Below, in pieces: positions 1-9,902 of a stretch of 42,633 nt of DNA. The notes under the pieces are model-generated. The model worked only from the letters and a program-made list of their open reading frames with translations. It had not been told where the DNA came from and did not search any database. Position numbers and translations under genes: made by a program. Each line of letters starts with the position of its first letter. Positions within the stretch are counted from its first letter, which is position 1. This DNA comes from Deltaproteobacteria bacterium (lineage in GTDB: Bacteria; Desulfobacterota; Syntrophia; Syntrophales; UBA2210), in NCBI GenBank assembly GCA_016933215.1, contig JAFGBH010000027.1:1-42633 (forward strand). Reading direction: 5' to 3'.

Positions 1-1
1 A

Positions 2-217
<216 letters not shown>

Positions 218-344
218 TCGCAGCATAAACTTCTTGAGGGGTTCTGAAACGCATCCTGAACTGCAAATCGGATGATCAGGAAGCGATAATCGCCACGAAT
301 TGACGGATATTTTGAACGCTCACGGAGGTTATGAGCAACATATG

Positions 345-386
345 AGGGCGGCGTTTCAATATAATCTGAAACGCCGCCCTTTCTTT
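345..386 (+). terminator. Intrinsic terminator after katG
   Basis: A perfect 14-bp inverted repeat, AGGGCGGCGTTTCA at 345-358 against TGAAACGCCGCCCT at 367-380, with an 8-nt loop and a T-rich tail to 386. This is a very stable GC-rich stem and would end the katG transcript. Confidence 0.9.
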
Positions 387-513
387 ACAGTCTGCTGTCC
401 GCAGAATTAGAATCAAAAACACAATCACCTCAAGGATTAAAACTTCCGCGTTTCTCCAGGCACACCTTTGGCAAGGTGTTTGAGGATTATCATCCGATTT
501 TTAAGTTCTGAAT

Positions 514-740
514 TGAAGAGCGATTGCATTCACCTCTACTTGCAGCGGGGTTAGCGAGCGAATAAAAAATAAATTTTTCCTTAATCCCGACAATCGGGAT
601 AAGTGAGTTAACGAATTTATTTTCTGTGTTTTCTGGCAGAAAATAAATTCTAACGTACTAAACAATCGGAGCTTCCCCGCAACTGTCGGAGCAAAAGTGG
701 AGATCCCGCTTATACGGGATTGCGGGGAGATTCAATGGGA
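514..740 (+). repeat. Dispersed intergenic repeat, copy A (interrupted)
   Basis: Plus-orientation copy of the family best seen at 15281-15391 and 26035-26141. The left part runs from GAAGAGCGATTGCATTC through TTGCAGCGGGGTTAGCGAGCG and AATAAAAAATAA to TTAATCCCG (about 577-589). The right part, ATCCCGCTTATACGGGATT followed by GCGGGGAGATTCAAT, resumes near 702. The roughly 115 bases between them are absent from the other copies and contain a 14-bp palindrome. Function unknown; the nested palindromes resemble REP-type or MITE-type elements. Confidence 0.75.
609..654. repeat. 14-bp perfect inverted repeat flanked by TAAC
   Basis: GAATTTATTTTCTG (613-626) and CAGAAAATAAATTC (637-650) are exact reverse complements around a 10-nt loop. 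TAAC occurs directly on both sides (609-612 and 651-654), like a short target-site duplication. It sits within the segment that interrupts repeat copy A, so it may be a small insertion inside a repeat. Confidence 0.65.
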
Positions 741-753
741 TTTAATTATAGTA

Positions 754-787
754 AAAAAGGGGTTGCGATTCTTCGCAACCCCTTTTT
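754..787 (-). terminator. Terminator after tRNA-Asp
   Basis: AAAAAGGGGTTGCGA pairs with TCGCAACCCCTTTTT around a very short loop. Read on the minus strand, the stem ends in a run of T a few bases downstream of the CCA end of tRNA-Asp. The A/T flanks on both sides make it potentially bidirectional. Confidence 0.85.
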
Positions 788-792
788 ATTTA

Positions 793-869
<77 letters not shown>

Positions 870-884
870 GCAAATGATATCTAA

Positions 885-960
885 TGGTAGGCGGAACAGG
901 ACTTGAACCTGTGACATCCACGGTGTAAACGTGGCGCTCTCCCAACTGAGCTACCCGCCC
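885..960 (-). tRNA. tRNA-Val (TAC)
   Basis: On the minus strand GGGCGGG pairs with TCCGCCT (two G-T pairs). The anticodon arm CCACG-TTTACAC-CGTGG gives anticodon TAC. T loop TTCAAGT, discriminator A and encoded CCA are all present. It is 76 nt long. Its own promoter lies just upstream (996-1024). Confidence 0.97.
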
Positions 961-995
961 TTATTCACTCTTTAATGATCCCGATCAAGGCGGGA

Positions 996-1024
996 AATGT
1001 AGAGAAAAAATCTCTCTTTGTCAA
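996..1024 (-). promoter_or_regulatory. Sigma70-type promoter of the tRNA-Val/tRNA-Asp pair
   Basis: On the minus strand TTGACA (1019-1024) and TACATT (996-1001) are separated by exactly 17 nt. The expected start lies about 28 nt before the mature tRNA-Val 5' end. The site falls between the lon stop codon and the tRNA, so the tRNAs can be transcribed independently of the lon operon. Confidence 0.7.
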
Positions 1025-1044
1025 GCTATATTTGAGTTTATTGC

Positions 1045-3471
1045 CTAAGCATTGACCCTTATTTCGTCGTTCTTTATAAACGCCCCGCCCATCGGCGTGT
1101 CTTCCTTTTTTACATCATTTCTTATAAGCGCCCTTTTCAGGACTTCGTCGACATTCTCCACGAATACTATTTCCATCTCTTTCATTACATTTGCAGGAAT
1201 ATCCGTAAGGTCTTTCTCGTTTTCCATCGGAATAATGACCGTTTTGATATTACCACGGTGTGCTGCCAGAAGTTTTTCTTTTAGTCCCCCTATGGGCAGT
1301 ACTCTTCCTCTCAGGGTAATCTCGCCGGTCATCGCGATATCACTTCTCACCCTTTGCCCGAGATACGCCGAAGCTATCGACGTTGCCATGGCAATGCCGG
1401 CGGAAGGACCATCCTTTGGAATCGCACCCTCGGGAACATGAACGTGTACATCAGTCTCTTTATAAAAATTTGCATCAAGTCCCAAGGCCTCCGCTCTTGA
1501 TCTCACATAGGTAAGCGCTGCCTGAGCCGATTCCTGCATCACGTCCCCGAGTTTACCCGTCAGGATCGGTTTTCCCGTTCCCTTCATAACAGATGCCTCA
1601 ATTGATAGAAGTTCTCCACCTACTTCTGTCCACGCCAGGCCTACCGTGAGCCCAACTTTATCCTTTCCTTCTGTTTCCCCAAAGCGATACTTCGGTATAC
1701 CGAGATATTTTTCGACCGACTTCAATGTTATTTTATGTCTGGTTTTTGCTCCGTCTGTGACGATTTTTCTCGCCACCTTTCTGCAAACGGAAGCTATCTC
1801 TCTTTGCAGATTCCTGACCCCCGCCTCTCTGGTATACTTTCTGATGAGAGTAAGAAGGGCTCCATCGGTAAAGTCAATATTATCAACGGTCAGGCCATTT
1901 GCATCCATCTCCTTGGCAACCAGGTATTTCTTCGCAATATTCAATTTCTCCGGTTCGGTATACCCCGCAATACGAATCACTTCCATTCTGTCCTGCAATG
2001 CAGCAGGGATCGTTTGAAGCACGTTTGCCGTGGTAATAAACATAATCTCAGAAAGATCGTAATCCACTTCAAGGTAATTGTCGTTGAAGGCAAAATTCTG
2101 TTCCGGATCGAGCACTTCAAGAAGGGCAGACGCTGGATCCCCCCTGAAGTCAGAGCTGAGCTTGTCGATTTCATCAAGACAGAAGACGGGATTGTTTGAG
2201 CCTGCTTTTTTCAGAAGCTGGACGATCTTTCCCGGCAGAGCACCTATATATGTCCTCCTGTGGCCACGTATCTCAGCCTCATCTCTAAGACCGCCCAGTG
2301 ACAACCTGACAAACTTTCTGTTTGTTGCCCGTGCAATCGACTTTGCGACCGATGTCTTTCCTACACCGGGAGGTCCCACGAGACAGAGTATGGACCCCTT
2401 CTTCTTTGTTATAAGATACTGAACCGCCAGGTACTCCAGAATCCTTTCCTTGACCTTCTTTAATCCATAGTGATCTTCTTCCAGTATCACTTCCGATTCC
2501 TTGAGGCCGTATTTATTTTCCGTCTTTTCAAACCAGGGCAGTGATAATATCCAGTCTATGTAATTTCTTACAACCGTGGCCTCTGCGGACATTGGAGCCA
2601 TCATTTTCAGTTTCTTTATCTCATGCTCTATCTTTTCATGAGCCTCATCGGACAATTTTTTTTCTTCCAGCTTCTTTTCGAGTTCCTTTATCTCGCTCTT
2701 GAATGAATCATCTTCCCCCATTTCTTTCTGAATGGCTCTCATCTGCTCGTTCAGATAGTAATCCTTCTGGGTCTTTTCCATCTGTTTCTTCACACGTTTT
2801 TTTATCCGTCCCTCAACCTCGAGTATCTCTATCTCGGACATCATGAGACTGTAGATCTTCTCAAGCCTTTCTATAACATCCGTTGTCTCGAGTATTCTCT
2901 GCTTCTCTTCCAGCTTTACGTGAAGATGCGATGCCGCAACATCGGCAAGTCTCGTCGGATCATTTGTGGCCGATATGGAACTCACCATCTCGGGTGGAAC
3001 TTTTTTGCTCAGCTTTGCATATTTTTCGAAGGCCTCGGCAATATTTCGCATGAGTGCCGATGTTTTGATCTTCAAAGTATCATCAATTTCCTCCTCAACC
3101 TTATCAACTTTCACGAGGAAAAAGTCTTCGTTTGGAATATACTCCCTTATTACGCCTCTGCTCTGCCCCTCAACAAGGGCCTTCACGGTTCCATCGGGAA
3201 GTCTGAGCAACTGGATGATGCTTCCCACGGTTCCCATGATGTATATATCCTCTTCGGAGGGATTGTCATTTTCAGCATTTCTCTGCGCTACAAGGAATAT
3301 CTCCTTCTCGTATTTCATTGCAGATTCCAGTGCGCTGATGGATTTTTCCCTCCCCACAAACAGCGGAACTATCATATAGGGAAAAACCACCACATCCCTG
3401 AGAGGAAGCAGAGGAATCGCAGATCTTTCATCATCCATTGTCTCTTCTCTATCTTTATTGAAATTAAACAT
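1045..3471 (-). CDS. lon: ATP-dependent protease Lon
   Basis: 808 residues, the normal length for LonA. The enzyme is a cytoplasmic ring-shaped protease that unfolds and degrades misfolded and regulatory proteins using ATP. An N-terminal substrate-binding domain starts at [14 protein letters not shown] coiled-coil region (about 190-290) follows, then the AAA+ module with Walker A GPPGVGKT at 366-373. The C-terminal peptidase domain has PKDGPSAG with nucleophile Ser690 and GGLKEK with Lys733, the Ser-Lys dyad. It begins 4 nt after the clpX stop and is the last gene of tig-clpP-clpX-lon. ATG at 3471 is preceded by a purine-rich stretch inside clpX; Met12 is a possible alternative start. Confidence 0.98.
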   Translation of the reverse strand: MFNFNKDREETMDDERSAIPLLPLRDVVVFPYMIVPLFVGREKSISALESAMKYEKEIFLVAQRNAENDNPSEEDIYIMGTVGSIIQLLRLPDGTVKALVEGQSRGVIREYIPNEDFFLVKVDKVEEEIDDTLKIKTSALMRNIAEAFEKYAKLSKKVPPEMVSSISATNDPTRLADVAASHLHVKLEEKQRILETTDVIERLEKIYSLMMSEIEILEVEGRIKKRVKKQMEKTQKDYYLNEQMRAIQKEMGEDDSFKSEIKELEKKLEEKKLSDEAHEKIEHEIKKLKMMAPMSAEATVVRNYIDWILSLPWFEKTENKYGLKESEVILEEDHYGLKKVKERILEYLAVQYLITKKKGSILCLVGPPGVGKTSVAKSIARATNRKFVRLSLGGLRDEAEIRGHRRTYIGALPGKIVQLLKKAGSNNPVFCLDEIDKLSSDFRGDPASALLEVLDPEQNFAFNDNYLEVDYDLSEIMFITTANVLQTIPAALQDRMEVIRIAGYTEPEKLNIAKKYLVAKEMDANGLTVDNIDFTDGALLTLIRKYTREAGVRNLQREIASVCRKVARKIVTDGAKTRHKITLKSVEKYLGIPKYRFGETEGKDKVGLTVGLAWTEVGGELLSIEASVMKGTGKPILTGKLGDVMQESAQAALTYVRSRAEALGLDANFYKETDVHVHVPEGAIPKDGPSAGIAMATSIASAYLGQRVRSDIAMTGEITLRGRVLPIGGLKEKLLAAHRGNIKTVIIPMENEKDLTDIPANVMKEMEIVFVENVDEVLKRALIRNDVKKEDTPMGGAFIKNDEIRVNA

Positions 3472-3475
3472 ATTT

Positions 3476-4765
3476 CTACCCTATTTCCTTTCGCTTACTA
3501 CTTTCCGAAGATTCAGGTATTGTTTCAAAAAGTAAAATTGGTTTTTCTTTGTTTAATACGACTTCTTCGCTGATTAAACATTCCCTGACATCTTTTCTCG
3601 AAGGAATATCGTACATGATATCGAGCATGGTGTTCTCCATGATTGACTGCAGGCCTCTCGCACCCGACTTACGTTCTGCGGAACACTTTGCAATTGCCTT
3701 CAGGGCATTGTCGGTAAAGGTAAGCTTTACATTCTCAAGTTCAAACATCTTCTTATACTGCTTCACGAGAGAGTTTTTCGGTTCAACAAGAATTTTCACA
3801 AGGTCATCTTCACTTAAATCAAAAAGAGTTCCGACAACGGGCAGCCTCCCGACAAACTCGGGGATCAATCCGTATTGTAGCAGGTCCTCGGGTTGATTTT
3901 CCGATAAAACCTCGCCAATGTTCTTTTCTTTTCTGCTCTTGATTCTGGCACCAAAACCCACTGCATTGACACCAATTCTCTTCTCGATTATCTCCCGTAA
4001 TCCGTTAAAGGCCCCCCCGCATATAAACAGTATGTTCGTGGTATCCACCTGAATAAATTCCTGTTGGGGATGTTTCCTCCCCCCTTTGGGAGGTACGTTC
4101 GCAAGCGTTCCCTCAATGATCTTGAGAAGGGCCTGCTGAACGCCTTCACCCGATACGTCTCTCGTTATTGAAGGGTTGCCCGATTTTCTCGATATTTTGT
4201 CTATCTCGTCAATATAGACGATTCCTCTCGATGCCCTTTGTACATCATAATCGGCATTCTGAAGCAGACTCAGGATGATATTCTCCACATCCTCTCCCAC
4301 ATACCCCGCTTCGGTCAATGTCGTAGCATCGGCAATAGTGAAGGGTACATTCAGCATCCTTGCAAGTGTTCGTGCCAGGAGCGTCTTTCCCGAACCGGTG
4401 GGACCGACGAGCAGAATGTTACTCTTTTGTAGCTCTATACCATCTCGGTTGACTTCCGAAAACAGCCTCTTATAGTGATTGTATACGGCAACGGAAAGTA
4501 TCTTTTTTGTTCTGTCCTGACCTACCACATACTGATCAAGAAACTTCTTTATATCCTTGGGTTCAGGTATTTCTTCTTTTGTCTCCCTTATGTCCTGAAC
4601 GTTTCCTTCCTCTTCCACGATACACCGGCAGAGCTCGATACATTCATCGCATATATAGGCAGAAGGTCCCGCAACAAGTTTCCGAACTTCATTTTGGGTC
4701 TTCCCACAAAAGGAACAAAAAAGCATGTCGTTTTCTCCCTCGCGACCTGAATTTCGTTTGTTCAT
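3476..4765 (-). CDS. clpX: ATP-dependent Clp protease ATP-binding subunit ClpX
   Basis: 429 residues. ClpX is the AAA+ unfoldase that recognises tagged proteins and feeds them into ClpP. The N-terminal zinc-binding domain has Cys17-x2-Cys20 and Cys39-x2-Cys42. The AAA+ domain has Walker A GPTGSGKT at 121-128 and a DEIDK Walker B. The RKSGARGL box lies near the C-terminus. The start at 4765 is supported by AGGAGGG about 8 nt upstream; a later Met14 would also keep the zinc site but has no better ribosome site. It lies 12 nt downstream of clpP and 4 nt upstream of lon, so it is clearly part of one operon. Confidence 0.98.
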   Translation of the reverse strand: MNKRNSGREGENDMLFCSFCGKTQNEVRKLVAGPSAYICDECIELCRCIVEEEGNVQDIRETKEEIPEPKDIKKFLDQYVVGQDRTKKILSVAVYNHYKRLFSEVNRDGIELQKSNILLVGPTGSGKTLLARTLARMLNVPFTIADATTLTEAGYVGEDVENIILSLLQNADYDVQRASRGIVYIDEIDKISRKSGNPSITRDVSGEGVQQALLKIIEGTLANVPPKGGRKHPQQEFIQVDTTNILFICGGAFNGLREIIEKRIGVNAVGFGARIKSRKEKNIGEVLSENQPEDLLQYGLIPEFVGRLPVVGTLFDLSEDDLVKILVEPKNSLVKQYKKMFELENVKLTFTDNALKAIAKCSAERKSGARGLQSIMENTMLDIMYDIPSRKDVRECLISEEVVLNKEKPILLFETIPESSESSKRKEIG

Positions 4766-4777
4766 TAAACGTCCCTC

Positions 4778-5374
4778 CTATCGGCTCAGCGATGACCTTT
4801 TGACTATGACCTCGTCTATTATACCATACTCCTTTGCCTGTTCGCTCGTCATGTAAAAGTCTCTGTCCGTATCTTTCTCCACCTTTTTCACAGACTGCCC
4901 CGTATGGCTTGCAAGAATCTCATTCAGTTCATTCTTCAGTCTCAAAATCTCCCTCGCTTGTATGCCCACATCGGTCGCCTGCCCCTGTGATCCCCCAAGC
5001 GGCTGATGTATAATTATTCGGGAGTTCGGCAGGGCATAGCGTTTGCTCTTTTCCCCTGCCGCAAGGAGCAAGGCCCCCATACTGGCCGCCTGTCCCATAC
5101 AAACGGTGCATACGGAGGGTTTTATGTATTGCATTGTATCATATATGGCCAGGCCGGCACTGACTATCCCGCCCGGTGTGTTGAGATAAAAGTATATATC
5201 CTTATCAGGGTCATCGGATTCGAGGTAGAGAAGTTGAGCAATAACGAGATTCGCCACCTCATCATCCACGGAAGTACCGAGAAATATGATCCTGTCCTTC
5301 AGAAGCCTTGAATAGATATCAAAGGCTCTCTCCCCCCTTCCGTCCTGTTCGATGACCATCGGAATTAGAGTCAT
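4778..5374 (-). CDS. clpP: ATP-dependent Clp protease proteolytic subunit ClpP
   Basis: 198 residues, typical of ClpP. It forms the double-heptamer serine peptidase chamber that works with ClpX. The catalytic triad is complete: Ser98 in GQAASMG, His123 in IIIHQPLGG, and Asp172 in DTDRDFYM. The start codon overlaps the tig stop (ATGA at 5371-5374), which implies translational coupling. The start agrees with family N-termini ([10 protein letters not shown]). Confidence 0.98.
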   Translation of the reverse strand: MTLIPMVIEQDGRGERAFDIYSRLLKDRIIFLGTSVDDEVANLVIAQLLYLESDDPDKDIYFYLNTPGGIVSAGLAIYDTMQYIKPSVCTVCMGQAASMGALLLAAGEKSKRYALPNSRIIIHQPLGGSQGQATDVGIQAREILRLKNELNEILASHTGQSVKKVEKDTDRDFYMTSEQAKEYGIIDEVIVKRSSLSR

Positions 5375-6711
5375 TTACCCGCTTCCTCCTCTTTCGTCTC
5401 CCCTTTTTTCTTCTTTATGGTCTTTATTATTGCCTTGTCCTCGATAAATTCAAGGGTCTTTTTCTCCAGGATCTCATTTTTGAGTCCCTCAATAAGATTG
5501 TTTTTTTCATAGGTTTCCTTTACCGTCTCAAAATCCCTTGCGGTTTGAGTGGCAATCTCCTTGAGGCTCTCCTCTATCTCGTTTTCTTCTACCGTAATGG
5601 ATTCCTTTTCCGCAATCTTATTTAAAAGGAGCGTCGATTTCACCATTCTTGTTGCCTGATCCTGAAATCTGTCATGTAAATTCGCGCTTATCTCCACGAC
5701 TTTGTCCGGCGCCATTCCGTTTCGTATCATCCTCTGCTGCGCATCCAGGGTCATGATATAAATCTGCCGTTCGATCCAGACGGACGGAACATCGAAATCA
5801 TTTTTTTCCAGAAGAGCATCCACTATTTTTTTTGTTACTTCGGACTTAATATTTGCCTTTTTTTCCTCTTCAATTGATTTTTTTATATCTTTTTTCAGGT
5901 CATCGAAGGACTCGTATTTTTCAAAATTTTTTATAAATTCACCGTCAAGCTCCGGCACCCTTTTCTCCCGGATATCCTTTATCGTGACGGAATAAACACC
6001 CTCCTTCCCCGAAATCTCCTTTGTGTCGAAATTGTCGGGAAATGTCATAGCGACTTTCTTCGTCTCCCCCTTTTTTAGACCCTCCAGTTTATCTTCAAAA
6101 CCGGGCATGAACATCCCTGCTCCAAGCTGAAGCATATAGTTGTTGGAAGCGAGCTCTTTCCTTTCCTTTCCATCAACGGTTACCTCAAAATCGATAATGG
6201 CGAAGTCGCCCTCTTTGAGCCCCCGTTCCTCTTTTACGTCTTCAAGTGTTGCATACATCTCTCTCAGCTGATCAAGCCTGTTGTCGACATCTTTTTTTGT
6301 TACTTTCAGTTCGGCTTTTTCTACCTCGATACCGGTATAATCCTTCGGATCAACCACCGGATGTATCTCAACGGTTGCGGTATAATTAAAACTCTGTTCT
6401 CTTTCTATGCCCTTCTGATCGATTATAGGCTGATCAATCGGCATGATATCATTTTTTTCCAGGGCCTCCAGATACGATTTGGATACCAGACTTGAGATTG
6501 CCTCGCCTTCCGCCTCATCCCGGTAATGAACCTCAAGAACCTTTCTCGGCACCTTACCAGGCCTGAATCCCTTTATCCGGGCCTTTTTGCCCACCACCAG
6601 ATAGGCCGAATCTATCTCATTTTTCACGTCTGACCAGGGTATCTCAAATGACAGCTTTTTCTTTACAGAGTTGATTTCTTCAATTTTAACTTCCGAGGTA
6701 ACTTCGCCCAC
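5371..6711 (-). CDS. tig: Trigger factor (ribosome-associated chaperone)
   Basis: 446 residues. Trigger factor binds the ribosome exit tunnel and shields nascent chains. The ribosome-docking signature GFRPGKVP is at 48-55. A central FKBP-type peptidyl-prolyl isomerase domain (about 160-250, with [10 protein letters not shown]) and a helical C-terminal substrate cradle follow. The start is GTG at 6711, with AAGGAG about 8 nt upstream. It begins 26 nt after the 3' end of tRNA-Leu with no hairpin between, so it should share the tRNA promoter at 6842-6870. It is followed by clpP with a 4-nt overlap. Confidence 0.97.
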   Translation of the reverse strand: MGEVTSEVKIEEINSVKKKLSFEIPWSDVKNEIDSAYLVVGKKARIKGFRPGKVPRKVLEVHYRDEAEGEAISSLVSKSYLEALEKNDIMPIDQPIIDQKGIEREQSFNYTATVEIHPVVDPKDYTGIEVEKAELKVTKKDVDNRLDQLREMYATLEDVKEERGLKEGDFAIIDFEVTVDGKERKELASNNYMLQLGAGMFMPGFEDKLEGLKKGETKKVAMTFPDNFDTKEISGKEGVYSVTIKDIREKRVPELDGEFIKNFEKYESFDDLKKDIKKSIEEEKKANIKSEVTKKIVDALLEKNDFDVPSVWIERQIYIMTLDAQQRMIRNGMAPDKVVEISANLHDRFQDQATRMVKSTLLLNKIAEKESITVEENEIEESLKEIATQTARDFETVKETYEKNNLIEGLKNEILEKKTLEFIEDKAIIKTIKKKKGETKEEEAGK

Positions 6712-6737
6712 AACAGAACTCCTTTTCTATGATCTAA

Positions 6738-6824
6738 TGGTGCGAGAGAGGGGAGTCGAACCCCTATCCGCTCTCGCGGGCTGGATCCTAAGTCCAGTGC
6801 GTCTTCCAGTTCCGCCACTCTCGC
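6738..6824 (-). tRNA. tRNA-Leu (TAG)
   Basis: 87 nt, a class II tRNA. On the minus strand GCGAGAG pairs with CTCTCGC. The anticodon arm CTGGA-CTTAGGA-TCCAG gives anticodon TAG. A long variable arm follows, then T loop TTCGACT, discriminator A and encoded CCA. It sits 26 nt ahead of tig on the same strand. Confidence 0.97.
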
Positions 6825-6841
6825 GTGCCACGAGTAATGTA

Positions 6842-6870
6842 AATATATTAACTGCACGGTGAATTGTCAA
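6842..6870 (-). promoter_or_regulatory. Strong sigma70 promoter for tRNA-Leu and tig-clpP-clpX-lon
   Basis: On the minus strand TTGACA (6865-6870) and TATATT (6842-6847) are spaced by 17 nt, with the expected start about 10 nt before the mature tRNA-Leu. No terminator separates tRNA-Leu from tig, so this is the best candidate promoter for the proteolysis operon too. I saw no heat-shock type motif or CIRCE-like inverted repeat here. Confidence 0.78.
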
Positions 6871-6968
6871 CCGCGAATATCCTTCACTTTCGCGACCATA
6901 CACTGTCTTAAATATATAATAATTTTAAAGCACTATAAAATAATATTCCTGCCTTCCCCGACACAAAT

Positions 6969-6993
6969 AAGGCCCTGCATTTGGCAGGGCCCT
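6969..6993 (-). terminator. Terminator after tRNA-Pro
   Basis: AAGGCCCTGC pairs with GCAGGGCCTT-type sequence (GCAGGGCCCTT on the plus strand) around ATTTG. Read on the minus strand it follows the tRNA-Pro CCA end by about 26 nt. A T-rich tract on the plus-strand side makes it potentially bidirectional. Confidence 0.7.
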
Positions 6994-7018
6994 TCTGCTT
7001 GATCGTTTCTTTTTTCAA

Positions 7019-7095
<77 letters not shown>

Positions 7096-7159
7096 ACACG
7101 TTTTTTGTGAACTATCATTATAGCTTTTTCCTGTCAAGCACCAGAAATTTATTTTACGA

Positions 7160-7729
7160 CTATTCGACAAAGAGACACTTCTTTATTCCTTCTAATTTCT
7201 TCCTCCCCACCCCCCCGTCACCTCTTAAATCATCGATATGGGAAAAGCCACCTCTTTTTTCCCTGAACTCGATTATTGCGGTGGCTGTTTTGAGTCCGAT
7301 CCCGGGGATAAGGATCAGATCCTCGACAGTAGCATCATTAATATTGATAGGCATGTCGAGGGCAAGTCTCGTCGGCACATCCATTTTTTCAATACCGACT
7401 GACGATACACCGATTACTACTTTATCACCCGTTGACAACGTGTGATCCTGACACGTTTCCTTTAAGTCCTCCGTATTTATTCGCGCTTTGTCAAGGAAAC
7501 CGGAAAGCCTCGTCCCGTGGGGAAGATAGTATATCCCGTCGTTATCTGCATCCCCTGAAAGCTCCACAATAAGGGACCCGCTGTTCCTGTCTCCAAATTC
7601 AAAAGCGGAATTTCCTCCCGAGGTCTGAAAGTACTGAAAAGTCCACCTCGCAGAATAGAGTATAAAGGCAAGGACAACGATGATAAGTGCCCCGCGAAGT
7701 TGTCCCTCTATGAGGTGATTCCTCCTCAT
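7160..7729 (-). CDS. ComEA-like helix-hairpin-helix protein
   Basis: 189 residues. One N-terminal membrane anchor (about 13-28) is followed by an extracytoplasmic region resembling the SLBB-type fold seen in ComEA proteins (about 50-125). A C-terminal helix-hairpin-helix pair is marked by [23 protein letters not shown] (142-152) and [11 protein letters not shown] (173-183). ComEA proteins bind double-stranded DNA outside the membrane during natural transformation, but many bacteria have such proteins without known competence. It overlaps the lysC stop by ATGA at 7726-7729, so it is cotranscribed with amino-acid and cofactor genes. I see no comEC nearby; the DNA-uptake role is inference. Confidence 0.8.
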   Translation of the reverse strand: MRRNHLIEGQLRGALIIVVLAFILYSARWTFQYFQTSGGNSAFEFGDRNSGSLIVELSGDADNDGIYYLPHGTRLSGFLDKARINTEDLKETCQDHTLSTGDKVVIGVSSVGIEKMDVPTRLALDMPININDATVEDLILIPGIGLKTATAIIEFREKRGGFSHIDDLRGDGGVGRKKLEGIKKCLFVE

Positions 7730-8949
7730 TCTTCCTTTTCGAGACCAAAGGCATCATGAAGAACCCTGACGGCGAGTTCCGTATACTTTTCGTTGATGAC
7801 ACAGGATATCTTTATTTCCGAGGTACTGATCATCATTATATTTATACCCTCATTCGCAAGGGTGGCAAACATCTTCGAGGCAACGCCGGAATGACTTTTC
7901 ATTCCGACACCGACGATGGATATCTTGGAGATGTTTTCATCATAGTCTATCCTTTCGGCACCAATATCTTTGATCACTTCGCCGAGTATCTGCTGTACCT
8001 CCCCCATGTCCCCCTTGGGAACCGTAAAGGTCATGTCAGTGTGGCCCTCAATACTCGCATTCTGAATTATCATATCCACGATTATATTTTGGTCAGACAA
8101 GGGCATAAACAATCGAGCGGCTATTCCCGGTTCGTCCGGCACATGAATGATGGTGACCTTTGCCTGGTTTTTATCGAAGGTTACCGCTGAAACGATCTCT
8201 TTTTCCATATCTCTATCCTCTCTTGTCACTAATGTTCCCTCATCATCATTGAAAGAAGATTTAACATATAGAGGGACATTATATTTTTTTGCCAGCTCTA
8301 CGGAACGCTGCTGGAGTACCTTCGCACCAGCACTCGCCAGTTCGAGCATCTCTTCATATGATATCTTTTTCAGCTTCCGGGCCTTCGCATAGACGTGAGG
8401 ATCGGTCGTATAAACCCCGTCAACATCGGTATAGATCTCACAGAAATCGGCTTTAATCGCCGCCGCTATTGCAACGGCACTCGTATCGGACCCGCCCCTC
8501 CCAAGCGTGGTAATATTGTTGTTACTATCCACACCCTGAAAGCCAGCAACTATTACAATATTTCCATTCCGGAGTTCGTCAAAAATCAGCGTTGTATCGA
8601 TCTTCTGAATTCGTGCACTCTCGTGCATTCCGTCGGTTATTATTTTTATCTGATGCCCGAGAAAGGATTTTGCCTTATATCCCATGTTGTTGAGAACCAT
8701 TGCGAGAAGCGAAATGGAGACCTGCTCGCCCGAGGAAACAAGCATATCATACTCTCTCTTGACCTGCCTTCCGCTCGAAACCCCGGCCGCCAGTTGAATG
8801 AGCCTGTCCGTCTCCCCTGCCATTGCTGACAGTACTACGACAACATCGTTTTCCATGTCCTTTGTCTTAATCACTCTTCGTGCAACATTATGAATACGCT
8901 CCAGATCAGCGACAGAAGTGCCGCCATATTTTTGAACAATCAGAGCCAC
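7726..8949 (-). CDS. lysC: Aspartate kinase (LysC type)
   Basis: 407 residues, the length of the short aspartokinase class that often also makes an internal regulatory subunit. It phosphorylates aspartate, the first step to lysine, threonine, methionine and diaminopimelate. The kinase domain opens with [11 protein letters not shown] and contains [11 protein letters not shown] and YTDVDGVYT. Two ACT domains fill about 265-407 (one starts near [17 protein letters not shown]) and would give feedback control. The start is GTG at 8949, directly abutting the tsaE stop, with GGAGGT 9 nt upstream. A second, different aspartokinase lies at 24593-25966. Confidence 0.95.
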   Translation of the reverse strand: MALIVQKYGGTSVADLERIHNVARRVIKTKDMENDVVVVLSAMAGETDRLIQLAAGVSSGRQVKREYDMLVSSGEQVSISLLAMVLNNMGYKAKSFLGHQIKIITDGMHESARIQKIDTTLIFDELRNGNIVIVAGFQGVDSNNNITTLGRGGSDTSAVAIAAAIKADFCEIYTDVDGVYTTDPHVYAKARKLKKISYEEMLELASAGAKVLQQRSVELAKKYNVPLYVKSSFNDDEGTLVTREDRDMEKEIVSAVTFDKNQAKVTIIHVPDEPGIAARLFMPLSDQNIIVDMIIQNASIEGHTDMTFTVPKGDMGEVQQILGEVIKDIGAERIDYDENISKISIVGVGMKSHSGVASKMFATLANEGINIMMISTSEIKISCVINEKYTELAVRVLHDAFGLEKEE

Positions 8950-9438
8950 TTACAAAAGACCTCCCTCTTTAAATTTTTCTTTTATGCCAGACACCCTCTG
9001 CGATGTCCCGGCAATTTCGATATCTCTTTCACTTCCCTCTCTATAACTCAAAACGATATGTAACGCATCATCGGGAAGAATATCTTTGATTTTTTCCGCC
9101 CACTCGATAACGGCAACCCCGTCACCGAAGAAGTATTCCTCATATCCCATATCGTTTAAATCATCAGGGCCGGTCAATCGGTAGACATCAAGATGATAAA
9201 GGGTAACGTTACCGGGATACTCGTTAATCAGCGTGAAGGTCGGACTTGTTATATAATATTTTTCCGATATGCCGAGGCCCCGCGCGATACCCTGAGTAAT
9301 GGTCGTTTTTCCGGTGCCCAGTTCACCCACCAGGGCAATGACATCGCCGCGAACAAGGTTTTCGCCTATAATTCGCCCCAGAAGTAACGTATCTTCAGGA
9401 GATCTCGATATCAATTTCAAACCGCCCGCTATTTCCAT
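8950..9438 (-). CDS. tsaE: tRNA threonylcarbamoyladenosine synthesis ATPase TsaE
   Basis: 162 residues. TsaE is the P-loop ATPase that works with TsaB and TsaD to make the t6A modification at position 37 of ANN-decoding tRNAs. Walker A GELGTGKTT is at 38-46. SPTFTLINEY and LYHLDVYRL are family signatures, and VIEWAEK matches the conserved W-containing segment. It lies between acpS and lysC with the lysC start touching its stop, so all are probably one transcript. Confidence 0.95.
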   Translation of the reverse strand: MEIAGGLKLISRSPEDTLLLGRIIGENLVRGDVIALVGELGTGKTTITQGIARGLGISEKYYITSPTFTLINEYPGNVTLYHLDVYRLTGPDDLNDMGYEEYFFGDGVAVIEWAEKIKDILPDDALHIVLSYREGSERDIEIAGTSQRVSGIKEKFKEGGLL

Positions 9439-9503
9439 AAAAAAATGTTCGCCTTGCCTTTTTTCTTAGCTGCAATCGCTTGTCAAGAAACCGACATTCA
9501 GTA

Positions 9504-9902
9504 TCAGAGAGTCGCTGATTTTTCAAGGATAACAACGGCCGTGGCGAAATTATTCGTATGGGAGATGCTTACATGACATGTTATTATATTGAGAGCGTCT
9601 ATAATACCACGTACTTTCCCGTGAACCATAAGTTGCGGTCTCCCCTCTTTCGTATTGACAACCTCAATATCCCTCAGGCTCAATCCGCTAAAAAGACCCT
9701 TGCCGAGAGACTTGAGAAGGGCCTCTTTTACTGCAAACCGCGCTGCATAATGCTGAGGAGAGTGGGCCTTTCTTTCACAGTATACAATCTCGTTTTCCGA
9801 AAATACCCGTTTCAAAAAATGTCCATTCCATTTTTTGATGATCCTTTCGATCCTTGCGACCTCGACAAGGTCCGTTCCTATGCCGTGAATACTATTACGC
9901 AT
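9504..9902 (-). CDS. acpS: Holo-[acyl-carrier-protein] synthase
   Basis: 132 residues. AcpS moves the 4'-phosphopantetheine arm from CoA to apo-acyl carrier protein. GIGTDLVEV carries the Mg ligand Asp11, and ARFAVKEALLK carries Glu60; both are in the standard positions. The C-terminal VSISHT motif is present. The start overlaps the folP end by 8 nt, consistent with coupled translation. Confidence 0.96.
   Translation of the reverse strand: MRNSIHGIGTDLVEVARIERIIKKWNGHFLKRVFSENEIVYCERKAHSPQHYAARFAVKEALLKSLGKGLFSGLSLRDIEVVNTKEGRPQLMVHGKVRGIIDALNIITCHVSISHTNNFATAVVILEKSATL

Larger units (their letters stand above)
218..792. other. Gene-free interval with terminator and repeat copy A
   Basis: No credible coding region lies between katG and the tRNA genes. 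The interval holds the katG terminator (345-386), a short hairpin at 463-480, dispersed repeat copy A (514-740) with a palindromic insert, and the terminator of the tRNA-Asp transcript (754-787). At 316-345 a good Shine-Dalgarno is followed by ATG AGC AAC ATA TGA, a four-codon frame that I do not regard as a gene. Confidence 0.7.

Noticed and set aside
316-345. Mini reading frame of four codons with a good Shine-Dalgarno
   Set aside because: Too short to support, with no neighbour requiring a leader peptide; it runs straight into the katG terminator.
2920-3573. 217-codon plus-strand frame opposite lon and clpX
   Set aside because: It overlaps the conserved coding regions of two certain genes and resembles no protein family.
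6663-6862. Short frames on both strands across tRNA-Leu
   Set aside because: Frames over tRNA genes are a known source of false protein predictions; the tRNA structure is complete.
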